Source: Scenedesmus sp. ARA3
Taxonomy: Eukaryota; Chlorophyta; Chlorophyceae; Sphaeropleales; Scenedesmaceae
NCBI GenBank assembly: GCA_004335835.1
Contig: RWJK01001368.1
Location: 1 to 64,000, forward strand
DNA: 64,000 bases
Direction of reading: 5' to 3'
Shown here one piece after another: positions 22,682 to 34,648 of this stretch. Numbering within the stretch: the stretch's first letter is position 1; each line of letters begins with the position of its first letter. The position numbers were made by a program, and so were the translations under genes. The notes under the pieces were generated by a model. The model was given only the letters and a program-made list of their open reading frames with translations, was not told the DNA's origin and did no database searches.

Positions 22682-25600
22682 ATGATTTCTCTGCGTTGTC
22701 CAGCACAGAATTATGCTTGGGGAAGACCAGCGGAGAAGAGCGAGGTGACCTGGCGATGCAAGGACTGAGTGCGCACCCAACGTCGTGCGTGAACGTCTTT
22801 CCGAGCCCTTGATCACCAAACGCAGGTTGCAAAGCTCGCTGGATTGAACGGATCAACCATAGATGAGGCAAAGCCCTTTGCGGAGCTCTGGTGAGGCACC
22901 TAGCAGGCAGGCAGTTGGCTAAAAGCGCCAGAATAGCTTGCTGCTGCTACTGTCAAACACATTGACCCGCTGATGTTGTGTTTCACCTTTCTTGCAGGAT
23001 GGGTACACATCCCAGCGGTCCAGCAGTGATCTCAGGGCAGGATTCTACACTGAAGGAGTGGATTGAGGCGCACCCTGAGGCACTGGGAGAAGCGGTGCTA
23101 AAGCGCTTTGGCACTGACCTGCCCTACCTGTTCAAGGTGCTTGTCTGCTGTGTATTGCTTCCATGTGGCCAGCCTAAGCCTAACTTGTGAGATATCCGTT
23201 AATTGTGCTGATTGTGCATAGAAGGCGCGGGCTTGCCTGGCTGTGCATGCATATACAGTTTACATTGCCAGGGCATCCAGGCGCACATCGTGTCTGCGCT
23301 GCTATTGCAGGTGCTATCAGTCCAGACTGCACTGTCAATTCAGTCACACCCAGACAAGAAGCTGGCTGAGAAGCTGCATGCTCAGCAGCCGCAGGTGCGC
23401 CGAAGCATGAGCTGCCGCACTAGCCAACAATTCGCAGTGTGCAGGACATCTCTGCTCCTAGGTGTGATTCCGGCGGCCTTGCTTTTGCTACAAGAACTGC
23501 ATTCACTGGAACGTTTTAGACAAGGTTCACCTCACTACATGACCAGCTGTGGATGCACACAGCATTTTTGGATGAATGTGCAGTTGCTGTGGTGGTTTTG
23601 GCAGTGCAGGCATCAATGTGCGCCTGCACGGCTCGAACAGTACCGCTCAAGCCTTCCTAACAGCCCTCATGCACACCGTGTCCATTGGCTGCTTGTGCTT
23701 TGCTGTACCTGCTGCTGTCATCCACGCTTGGTCTGCTGGCAGGACTACAAAGATGACAACCACAAGCCTGAGATGGCGCTGGCGCTGGAGGACTTTGAGG
23801 CGCTGTGCGGCTTTGTCAGCAATGCTGAGCTGAAGCAGCAGCTGCAGCAGCAGCCTGAGCTGCGGCTGTGTGTGGGCGAGGAGGCTGCCAGCGCCTTCTT
23901 AGAAGCAGAGGAGGAGCAGGCCAAGCCCGTGAGTGGCAAGACGGCATTGACCCAGCAGAATTGGTGTCAGCAGCGAAGTTGGCAGCTTGTGGCACTGTCT
24001 GAACTGATGGCATGACAGCATTGCAGCTGTGCATGCAAAGCACGGATGCAACGCTGCTGGATATGCAGGTAGCTGCTGCTGTGTGCAACAGATACCGTAG
24101 GTGGGGCTCAGCTGTTACCAAATAGCAATGACCTTTTGCAGCAGCAGTGGTGCAATGCAATAATCACGTGAGTTGAGCAGCACTGTGGTGTTCAACCAGA
24201 CAGCAGGGAATGACAAGGAAACCAGATGGGGTGCTCAGCTTGAGAGGCTGCAGTGACTGATGCCAGCTGTAACCACCAGTTAACTGCTTCAGCTACATGT
24301 GCTTTCCCCGCAGCATTCATCCCATCACTCAACCACTCCTTGCATGCACCTGGCTCCCTGTCCCTGCAGGCGCTGAAGGCTGCGTTCACTGCGCTGATGA
24401 CCTGCGATGCTGAGAAGGTGGCTGGCGCAATTGACACACTAGTGCAGCGGCTGAACCAGGAGGCTGCAGGCAGGGCACTCAGCGAAAAGGAGGCGCTGGT
24501 GCTGCGCCTCAACCAGCAGTACCCCAATGATGTCGGAGTGCTCAGCGCGTTCTTCCTGAACCAGGTGCGTGCCAGGCTTCTGCTGCGTGCTGACTTGTAG
24601 AATCGTCAATGCTGTGGAGTTGTCAATGCCGTGTGACTTGAGGGAAGCAGCAGCAACAGCCGCCTGTAGAAGTTTCCACGCAACTGGCTAGCCGCCGCCC
24701 ACCCATGCATATGTTTGTTGTAGTATGCGTGTACAATGCCTGTGATGTCAACGTAAATGACCGCGTGACTGACTGTGCAGGTGCGGCTGGCACCCGGTGA
24801 GGCCATCTACCTCGCAGCCAACGAGCCCCACGCGTACGTCAGCGGCGAGCTGGTGGAGTGCATGGCGGCCAGCGACAACGTCATCCGCGCTGGGCTGACG
24901 CCCAAGTTCAGGTGCGAGCGCAAACAACAGCAGTGATGCAGTTCGAGATGACTGTGGCAAAGGTGGGGATGGTGGCTGTCAAGTCCGCCGCGCTTGATGA
25001 TGCTTTGTGCACAAGCAGTGCTGTCCTATCGAAGGTGCACGCTTGCACTCCAGTGGCCAAGGGGTGTTGGCATGTTCCTGCAACATGCTCGCATGTCATG
25101 CATTGCATGTACATGCACGTGCACGTGCGCAAGGAGTTGCAATGATCTGGCGGCGCTGCCTATGCCTCTGTCAGTGACAAAAAAATCCAGCGACAAGTGT
25201 GTTCCTTGTCTGATGATAAACTGGCTGTACCCTTGGCTGCTTGTTTGCATGCAGGGACACTGCCGTGCTGTGTGAGAGCCTCACATACAACACGGGCGTG
25301 CCTGAGGTGCTGAAGGGGCAGCCGGTGCACGATCACGTCAAGGCCTACCGCCCGCCTTTCGACGAGTTTGAGATCCAGCACATTGAGGCGCCTGCAGGGG
25401 AGAGCGTGACGGTGCCGACCAATCACGGCCCGCTGCTGCTGCTGGTGCATGCTGGAGCAGGCTCAGCCACGGCAGCGGAGGGCAGCAGCAGCGTGAAGGA
25501 TGCAGCGCTGCAGCAGCAGGCAGAGCTGCACCGCGGCACCATTGTGTTTGTGCCTGCAGGCACCGCGCTGACGTTTGATGCCTCGGCAGCAGGCCCGCTG

Positions 25601-25714
25601 AAGATCTGGGTGGCGGCTGTGAACGCCAAGGTGTTTGCTGTTCCTGTGGAGGTGCCTGCAGTGGTCCCTGCAGAGGTGGTGGAGGCTGCAAAGGAGCCGG
25701 TGCTGGTGGCTTGA
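22682..25714 (+). CDS. PMI: Mannose-6-phosphate isomerase (type I phosphomannose isomerase)
   Basis: Interconverts fructose-6-phosphate and mannose-6-phosphate, supplying GDP-mannose for glycosylation and, in plants, ascorbate. Eight exons: 22682-22744, 22826-22890, 22998-23136, 23311-23394, 23743-23928, 24370-24564, 24781-24911 and 25255-25714; 440 aa, near the usual length. The family signature is complete: QNYAWG at residues 9-14, [15 protein letters not shown] across exons 2-3, the zinc ligands Gln100 and His102 in [14 protein letters not shown], Glu127 in [11 protein letters not shown], His261 in [16 protein letters not shown], and the active-site Arg280 in [12 protein letters not shown]. 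No transit peptide is visible, so it is probably cytosolic. The ATG is the first after an in-frame stop 13 bases upstream. Confidence 0.95.
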
Positions 25715-27068
25715 TGTGCAGGCAGGCGGCAGTCGCAAATGATGTGTTAAATGGCGCACTTTCGGACACGCAGGGCAAGCTTGAGGCGTTGGGTTTGCCT
25801 GTTGCAGTCCATCACACGCAATGTGTCGGGCTGGGCGGGCGTGCTTGAGGCCGCTCCCATTCATTGCTACATTGTATGCTAATTCAAAATGACTGTTCAG
25901 GTGGTTTCTGTTTCAAATGGATTCAATGGTGTCTGCATATTTGTCTGGGCACATGCCATGGTTCTCACCTGACTATGCATCACTATGCTGAGATCATGTT
26001 GCCCTTGCATCTCGCTGGTGACACAACAAGCATTGAAGCGAAGCTGCAGCTGTGGTGCAGCAGGACTTCAATTGGGAGGCTGTGCAGGTTGGGGCAAGAA
26101 GTGAGCATCAAGCATTCTATGCACATTACTGCATATCACATCATGTTGGCGACTCTGAGGTCAGCTCGTAGCAGTGTGTGCTGATGGGGTTTCAAATCAC
26201 ATGCCGTCTGCTGACTTCGCATGCAAAAGCATTAGCTTGGTGCGAAAATACGTTTCAGAAACGGGTAACACATGATGGTTCCAAGCTTGTCTTGCCGTGG
26301 GGGTGCCACGTGGCACCTCAGCCAGTGACCAAGCAGTGCTACTGTAGCATGAGAAGTGGCTCTCGCATGGGGAGTGGCTACCGCATGGTCTTATCAGAAA
26401 GCTCTTGAAATCTGGCGCGGGCAGCCAATGCTGTCTGTTGGGGCGCTACACAATGCAGCAAGCAAGACAGCTGTACAGAACGACCCTTCAAAACTTGTCT
26501 GACCTTCGCTTGACCTGTTGACAGCAGCGCCGCGTGCGATCTTGGCTATTGAATGGCTTTTGGCGTATTCCCTTGCAAGTAGCAGGTGTGAAGCAGCGTA
26601 GTTGGCCTCCGATGTTCTGCTTAGGGACGTAACGCTTTGTTAACGTTGTCTTTGACCTTCAAGGGACCCAAAGTTTTGCGCTCACTGGGCCCAGCTCTAC
26701 CACATAAAATAAAAACGGCGTAGTTATTATCTTTGAGTGCATAGCGATAAGCGCAAAAACGTCGCTGGTGCTAGTATTTCCGGAACGCTCTAACCTAGAG
26801 TCCGCTGTGACCATAGGTTCAGACTAATAGTATTGCGTACTTGAAAACCACAATTATCTGGCTAGCTACTGAATCTGGAGCGTTACTTAACGCTGGTGAT
26901 GTCAGACACACAGTCAGTCGTCTTTGGCACCGCTGGCATCAGCATCTGCTCTTAGCCTATTGTCCTGCTAGCAGCGCTTAGGCCTCCCGCTCGGCGTCAA
27001 ACGTTTCTCGGGTGTGATTGTACTGTGGAAGCAAGCACAGGCAGCGGGCTTCTAGCAGGAGCGTCGAG
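25715..27068 (+). other. 3' UTR of PMI, then intergenic and promoter DNA of the patatin-like gene
   Basis: No gene was recognised. The first several hundred bases keep the G+T-rich sense-strand composition of a 3' UTR, although no TGTAA was found. From about 26,500 the sequence becomes A+T-richer, with an A-rich patch near 26,700-26,720, which probably marks the promoter of the downstream gene. Confidence 0.45.
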
Positions 27069-29880
27069 ATGCAGCAAACGCTGCGTGGCAAGCATGGTGG
27101 GCCAGTCTGCCTAGCAAACAAACGCTCATCGTCTGAGAAGGTGCGTGTTGTTGATCGGCCAGCGTTCAGTGCGTGTCCAGCAGTAGCATCCGGCAGCAGT
27201 TCCAGTGTCGCGGGGCATGTACGTTCACCTGTGCTCGCACGGTTGCGGGTGCCTCGCATTTCTGTACCTTGTGTCGATCATCTTTGATTCTTCGCCGGTT
27301 TATGCCGGGTCACTTTGCAGGTCACTGGCCATCATGGCACCCGCAGCAGCGCCCGCAGCAGAGCAGCAAATTCGTCAAACAGGCGGCAGCTTGACGTCAG
27401 GACGGCTGTTTTCACGGAGCCTCGCCCTGTGCACGTTCAGCATAGCAACAGCAGTGTTTCCCGGCTGGACATGGGCCATGAGCAGCACAGCCTACCCCGC
27501 CCCAGCAGCAGCCATCCTGTGCTGCATGTGATGCACCAGCGCCTGCAGGAAGGCTCAAGCAGCAGGCCAGGATGCAGGCGGGATGGATACAAACTTGGAT
27601 TGGTGGTAGAAGGCGGCGGCATGCGAGGCATTGTCACGGTGCGTGCGGTCAATTGGCTTGGTTGCATGTTGACCAAACGAGCATTCCTTCCAGCTTTTGC
27701 AAGGCGGCATAAACAAGTGCATTTTGCAGTTATAAGGCTTTGCATGGTTGTTGTTGGTTGCTTTGATCTTTTGTTCCCCCTTCCAGCTCAGCATGGGTAC
27801 TCATGGCTGGCTGGCTCTGCCAAAGGCAACAGCTGCAGCATTTAGCACGGCTCAGACATTAGCAACTGCGAGCAGTTCATCGGGGAGTGATTTCAATGTT
27901 ATGTTGCCGACAGTGCATTGGTTTCAGGTGCCAGGCATAGCAGGCGTTTCAAGCTTTTCAGTGCAGCCACCACTGTCCAATGCAGGTGCTGCAGCTGCAT
28001 AGGGTTGTACAGCTGATGAGGGGCGTTGCCCAGCAGCAGGCTGGCTAGCATGATACGCGTGTGTTCCTTTAATTTTCATGCACCCACCACCAACCTTCTG
28101 CCACCTGGTTGTGTGTATGCTTGCGCAGGGAGCCATGCTGATGGGCCTGTCAGACATGGGCTTGGGCGCAAACGTGTTTGATGCCGTGTATGGTGCATCA
28201 GCAGGGGCCATCAATTCCACCTACTACCTCAGCGGTGAGCAGCGCGCGCGACGAGTGCATTGTCATACTGAGCCCTTCTGGCTGCGTGTGCAGTGGCAGT
28301 GCCATGCCAGCAGCAGCTGCTTCAATTCTGTAGAAATGTGGTGCGACTGGACGCTGAATGTGGCAGCGGGTGAGCTGCTGAACGCCACATGCACTGCATT
28401 TCCCTGCACATGCTTTGTCCCCTTCACTAGCACACCCTGCTCATCGGACGACCTTCATGCTCAGTAAAACTGTGCATCATGCACGTGCTGCTGCTCCCGC
28501 CCCGCCTTGCCTGCGCCTGCTCCCCGCAGGCCAGCCTGCAGGCCTGGACATCTACACCGACCACCTGGCAGCAGGCAGCCGCTTCCTGTCCCTCAAGCGC
28601 TACTGGTCCAGCGCCCCGGTCATGGACCTGGACTTCCTGCTAGATGAAGTCATGGCAGACACCATCCCGCTGGACTATCAGGCAGTCATTGACAGCGAGC
28701 TGCCACTGAAGGTGGTAGCCAGCTCACTCACCACCCTCAACAGCGAGGTGCTCACAGATTTCAAGGATGCGCGGGACCTGGCAGAGTGCCTCAAGGCCAG
28801 CGCAAACGTGCCGGAGATCGTGGGCGGGCCGCGGAGGTGGCGCGGGCATGATTTAGTGGATGCGGCGGTGTTCGAGCCGCTGCCGATCAAGGCGGCGCTG
28901 CGTGATGGCTGCACGCACGTGCTGGCGCTGTGCAGCCGCACGCACAGCGCGGGGCCGGCGTGGGGCAAGTACCTGACCAACGTGCTGAGCAGCGCCATCA
29001 AGTACATGGTGCTCAACCCGGTGAGTGGCGGTTACAGGGCGAAGTGCTGCTGTGCTGCTGCTGCCTTGTGTAGTGCTGCAGTTGCTGTAGGCAGCTACGT
29101 TGCTGGGCTGCATTCACATGGTGCTCTTGCATGCCTTGCTCTTAGCATGTAGCTTACTGTGGCCTGATTGTCCTTTGATCATGCTGTTTTCTGGCTGACA
29201 GCTGCTCCGCTGCACCTCACTCTGCTGCTGCTGCAGCCCTACATGCGTGAGGCGTGGCGCGTGGAGCCCCGGTACGCGCAGCACAAGGGTCAGTGCCTGG
29301 ACGAGCTGCTGGTGCAGCTGCTGATGCACGGCCGCGCACTGGAGCTGGACGCGGCCATCGACAAGTGCAGCAAGACGCCCGGCAGCAGCCCGGGGCTGAG
29401 CCCCAGCAGCAGCATGGAGGAGCTGCTGCCAGGCAGTGAGGCCATGGCTGCAGCAGAGGGGCTGCTGGCTGGGCACGTCTTCCCTGTGTACCCAGGGCCT
29501 GCTGCAGGTGGGTTAGATAGCGTGTGGGGGGATCAGCTGCTGTTTGCAGCTATCATAAGTCGAGTACAGGGCATGTTTGTGCAGCACAGCATTGCCAGTG
29601 ATGAGCTTGCAAAAGACAGATGTGTGATGATCTTTTAATGCTGGAGCAGCCAGTCAGCGGTGCTCTGCCCTCTACAGCACAGTGGTTTATGCTGACATGC
29701 ACGTGTCGCCTGCTGCCTTGCCCGCTGTGCTGCTGCGCCGCAGCCTTCTCGCCGGTTTGCACCAACGTGGACACGCTGCGTGGGGGCAGGGCTGAGGGCT
29801 ACCGCGCCATCAACAGGCTCATGAGTGCACTGGCCTCGCTGGAGCAGCCAGCTATGGCAGGGGGACGCACACTGCAGTGA
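27069..29880 (+). CDS. Patatin-like phospholipase / acyl hydrolase
   Basis: Six exons: 27069-27140, 27321-27638, 28129-28234, 28530-29020, 29237-29507 and 29744-29880; 464 aa. Residues 115-320 form a patatin domain: the oxyanion loop VVEGGGMRG (122-127), the nucleophile elbow GASAG with Ser154, and the catalytic aspartate Asp276 in LVDAAVFEPLP. The order (LDIYTDHLA, LDFLLDEV, LPLKVVAS) resembles bacterial-type YjjU/RssA patatins rather than potato patatin. Such enzymes release fatty acids from glycerolipids. The usual DGG/DGA at the catalytic Asp is DAA here. The first ~110 residues are low-complexity and could include a targeting signal. The first exon (24 codons) is inferred from its donor and phase and is the weakest part of the model. 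Confidence 0.85.
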
Positions 29881-31335
29881 CAGGCAGGGGCAGGGGGCAG
29901 CTGCCGGCAGTGCAGCTGGGTACTTGCAAGCCTGCTGTTGGCGTAGCAGGGCGAGGGTTGACTGTGGTTGGCTGGCTGGCTGGTGCGCAGCAGCGTTTGC
30001 AAAGCTGCTGCTGCCCCAAGGTCCGCATTACCACATCGGGATGAAGGATTTATTTTGGCTGGGGCATGCTATGTGCGCTGCAGCATTGCGGCAGCGCGGC
30101 CGTGTACAAAGGCAGGATGGCAGGAGGGCAGCAGGGCTTCACTGCTTTGTTGTGAGAGGCAGGGGTGCAGGCATTGTACCGCGAGACGCTACCATGCAGC
30201 TGCCGCGTTGCAGCTGCTGGTGCGGGATTCAAAGAGCCGACGGAACGCTGCACAAGCGCTCTCAGGCTGCAGGCATATCAGCAGTGGTCGGCAGACACCT
30301 CTGCTGCCACTGCATCACTGTGGTGGCTTCGCCGGAGTGCGCATGCCATGCATCGACGTATGTGCGCGTGTGCTGGGGCGCGTGCCGCCCCCACAGCCAT
30401 GTTCTGACTGAGCTGCAGTTTGCTACAAACTGCGCATTTGATTTTGACTGAAGCATTGCATTGCAGCACAGATGGTGGCGGTGCCACATGACCGTGCGAA
30501 TGGATGATTGTCCTGGACATTTTGTTACGTGAAATCACTTGTGCGATCTGGGACCTCAGGCCAGCCGCTGTTTTCTCTCCTTGTGAGAATAAGCATTTTC
30601 CCCGTAAGCGTCCAGTAGATTGCTACTTGTTCTTCTTTGTGCACAGTGTTGCGTTCTTGTCTGACAAGAGTCTTTTGTACATTATGTATTTGGTGGTGCT
30701 ATACGGTGCATCGCGCCTGGATGAGCAGCGGGGTGCACCAACCTGCTGCGCCTGCATGCAGTGCGTAGTGCAGCGCCGTGGATGGCGCACCCGTTGTGCC
30801 CCGGCATGATGGTTTTTAGTAGGAGAATTCTCATCACACGTTTCCTTACAGCACACTGGGACCATGATCAGTGGTGACCATGCCTGGATGTCACTGATGT
30901 AGTTACATCAGTGGGTACATGGTAGGCGCAGAAGTGTGTGAATGATGCTCCAGAACATGTGCCGAGACTGTTTGAATTATGCATGGTAGCTGCATGAGGC
31001 AGAGGGAGTCAACAAACTGCCAGCTATGGTTGCTGTCTTTCAGTACCACATCCTGAACACAGCACGCGCCCCAACAAAGGCACATGTTGCTTGGCATGCA
31101 CAGCTCTGCTGCTGTTGCCAGCACTGCTGCTGCTGGCAGCTGCTGCAGCAGCATCACTGTATGGCACTTTGGTTAAAACACCGTGCTTCTGCGTGCAACG
31201 GGATGTTATGTTCCTGCATTCACGCATTGCCCGCATGTGGTCTGGTGCTGTCTGCCTGCAGTGGATGCCGCTATTGTGCAGACACAGCTGTGCACTCAGC
31301 ACCACCAACTTTGAAACACAATATGCTGGCAGCAG
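29881..31335. other. Convergent 3' regions of the patatin-like gene and WDR11
   Basis: Two genes point at each other here. I found no coding sequence. The left part is G+T-rich on plus, as expected for the patatin 3' UTR, although no TGTAA was found on plus. A TTACA at 30846-30850 (TGTAA on minus) is well placed to end the WDR11 transcript, about 490 bases after its stop. Confidence 0.5.
30846..30850 (-). terminator. Candidate poly(A) signal of WDR11
   Basis: TTACA on plus reads TGTAA on minus and is the best-placed copy downstream of the WDR11 stop codon. Confidence 0.4.
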
Positions 31336-34300
31336 CTACAAATTAGCCAGCAGTGTGCACAGGTAGTTGTAGTACTCGCTTGTAACCAGCCGGAGCTCAT
31401 CTGCGCCAGTCAGGCCCTCCCTGTCAGCTGCTGTGGCACTGCTGCGTAGCCAAGGCAGCAGCCTGCTCCTTGGGCCCAGCAGATCAAACAGCTCCGATGC
31501 TTCTGCAGCTGGCTGCTGCGGCTGCTGCTTTGAGGCGCCATCACCGGCATGCTCGTCATCGCTGAAGTCAGCGTCACCCCACGAAATGAGGGGCTCACTC
31601 GCAGAGCCTGCCTCGGGCTGCTGCTGCTGCTGCTGTGCTGGAGCCGCGCTCTTCACCAGCAGCCCTGCCTGCTTGCACGCCATCACATATGCCTCTGCAC
31701 AGTCTGGCAGCCCAGCAGAACGCAGCACCTGCAGGCAACCAGACAGTGCCACCACAAAGGTTGGTCACGCAAGCATGCAGACACAGGCTCACTAGCACGC
31801 ATCCACACCTTCACATTGTGCTAACCACCCTAACTGCCTGCACTCGCACATTGAAGGGCAAGAGACTCGAGATACGCATCAAACTGCACAAGTAGTCAAT
31901 GATGCGGTATCTGCCAGCGGACGGCCTCCACACCTGCACCGCTGCTGACAGGCAGCCTGCACTGGTCAGGATGCCCACGCAGCGCCACACACTGCCCTCC
32001 TGCTGCAGCACATGCCCCGCCCAGCGGCATAGCGCCTGCGCACGCTCCGTGCCGCTGAGTGTGCGCGCGGTGAGGCTGGCTGCCAGCTGCCACATGCCTG
32101 CCTCCTGCAGCAGCTGCACTGCATCTGCATTCAGGCCAGCTGAGCAGTTGAGCGGCACACCCAGCAGCGTGTCTCCGATGGAGGCGGCATGCGCAGACAC
32201 CACCTTGCGCAGCAGCACGGGAGCAGATGCGTGCGGCAGAGCAGCAGCAGGCGGCAGTAAGGATGGGGTAGCTGACCGGTCAAATAGTGCAGCGTTGTGC
32301 ATTGCCTGACGTACTAACAGCAACACCATTGCCACAACACTACTGTGCTGCCTGGTGAAGGGGCATGGCGAGTTGCAGTGGACGTCCTTGCGCAGCTGCT
32401 GCTGCAGGCTCACCTTGGCTGCCTGCAGGTGCAGCGTGGCTGCAGCCTGGTTGCTGCTGCCTGGCACTGTCTGCGCGCGCAAGCTGGCAGTAGCAGCCAG
32501 CGCCAGCGCACACACCACGCTACGGTAGTACCTGCATGGCAGTGCGACAGCATCACACCACAGCCGCTATATCAGCACCAGGGCCACAGCACAAATGCAG
32601 CGCTGCACGCCTCTACCACCCCCTGATGCAGCAGGTAGCGGCAACACATACACCACACGATACGTCACCAGCCATGACTATGTCATGTAGAGCACTCACT
32701 AGCCACATGCTTTCATGCGGGCTGCCTAGGGACTTGAGCATCTGATGCATCGCATGCATCTGATACGCCTAATTCACCTCATGCATCTGATACGCCTAAT
32801 TCACCTCATGCATCTCACCAAGCTGGCACACCCACCTCACGCTGCTCTCCGGCGCCGTGCTCAGCAGGAACGCAACAGCCGTGGTGAAGTCCCCCAGCGC
32901 CACATAGCCCAGCAGCCGCCGCTCCAGCAGGCCCTCGCCCTCCCACAGCTGCCCAGGCAGCGCCTCGTGCCACAGCAGACGCTCCTGCAAATGGACGAAT
33001 TTCAAAGAGTATGTTGTACAAAGTGCATGTTCACGCACCTTCAAGCTGGACCAGGAGACCCCGGCCCAAAGGCTCCCGATGCTCCAAGTGGGCTGTTCAT
33101 GCAGGCACAGCAGTCCGGACACGTCATCAAGCAATAGAGAGGCAACAATAGTCGTAGTTTCTGCTTCGTACGGGGAGCGGTTGCCGATGCCGATGACAAG
33201 GTATGGCTTACAAGAAGACTATTATTAACAAGCAATAGACATACCTGTGCATCAGACAGCACCAGCTCCTCATCCCACAGCAGCACGGGCCGCCCAGCAG
33301 CAGCAACACGGATGCCGCCCCGCGCACTGAACTGCGGGGGGTCGCCACGCGCCGCGCTGCTGCTGCTGCTGCTGGTGAGCCGCACGTGGCCTGGCACAAC
33401 ACGCGTGCCAGAGCTGCAACGGCCCAGCCCCTGCTGCTGCTGGTTGAGTGGAGAGGATGAGGATGGAGAGCTGCCGGCCTGCTGCCCTGCTGCTGCTGCA
33501 GCAGCTGCCCTTGACAAGCTGGCGCTGCTGGCACTGCTATGAGGGCCGTCTAAGGCCTGCTGCACCATCCTGTCATAGTCATCCAAGCTGTCTAGTTCCG
33601 TTGCTGCATCAGTGCCTGCTAGCGCCTGACTCCCCCGAGGTGTGATGCCGCCTGCAGCTGCATCCCCATGTACTCCGGGTGCTAGCGCCGCAACCGGTGC
33701 AGTGTCCCCGCTGCTGGTCCCAGCTGCTGCTGCTGCTGCTGCTGCTGCTGTGGGCGTGGCAGCTGCTGACGTCTGCTGCTGCTGCTGCTGTGCTGCCTGT
33801 ATGGCGCTGTGCATGGCCTTGACGCTGCGCTGCAGTGTGGCTGGCAGTGCTGACCAGAAGCGCGCCTCCTCCTGCTGCCCGCTGAGCCGTGCAGCCACAG
33901 CCATGCGCCTGGCAACTAAGCCGCTGGCCAGCGCCTGGAAGTGGGAAAGAGAGAGCCGGGTTGTGGTGTGGCATCGCAATGGGGTGAGGATGTACATGGC
34001 AGCAGCGGCGGTAAGTTGGATTGTTGGCTGTCAGCTCGTTAAACAGCACAGAATCAAGCGGTAACAACAATTGAATGCCGTGACTGCGAAACATCACTGC
34101 ACATCAGTTGTGCTGTGTGTACAGCCTGTTTGTGGCAAGACAGCAGGCTGCCTGCTCGTAAAACAAAGCAGGTGCTGGTATGTGCAGCTGCTGCTACGGT
34201 TACCACGGTCAGGGTATGGCACTGCACAGCCATCAAGTCAGGAATGGTTGGCCACCTGCCCACCTCAGTGTATGCCTTCCACTCGTCTGTGTGCAGCAGC

Positions 34301-34613
34301 TGCCCATTGCCGCGCAGCTTGGCGATGCACCTGCAGCGCAGCAGCACACAACCGCAGCAATCAGCAAGTAGGATAGCTGTGTTTCCTATGTATTCCATGC
34401 AAGCATGCACACAATACTGCTTGCTGCGTGCACGTATTGGAAGCTCGTGACGGCTGACGTTATCCTTGAGTGTACTTGTTATAACACTTGGCAATATGCA
34501 GTAAAGCCAGGTGTGCTTGCCACATCAGCGCTGCCACATCAGTCTGCGGCCCCACCTCAGCAGCTTCACCAGGTCACCATCAAAGCGCTCCACGCCAAAG
34601 CCAAGCGCAGCCA

Positions 34614-34648
<35 letters not shown>

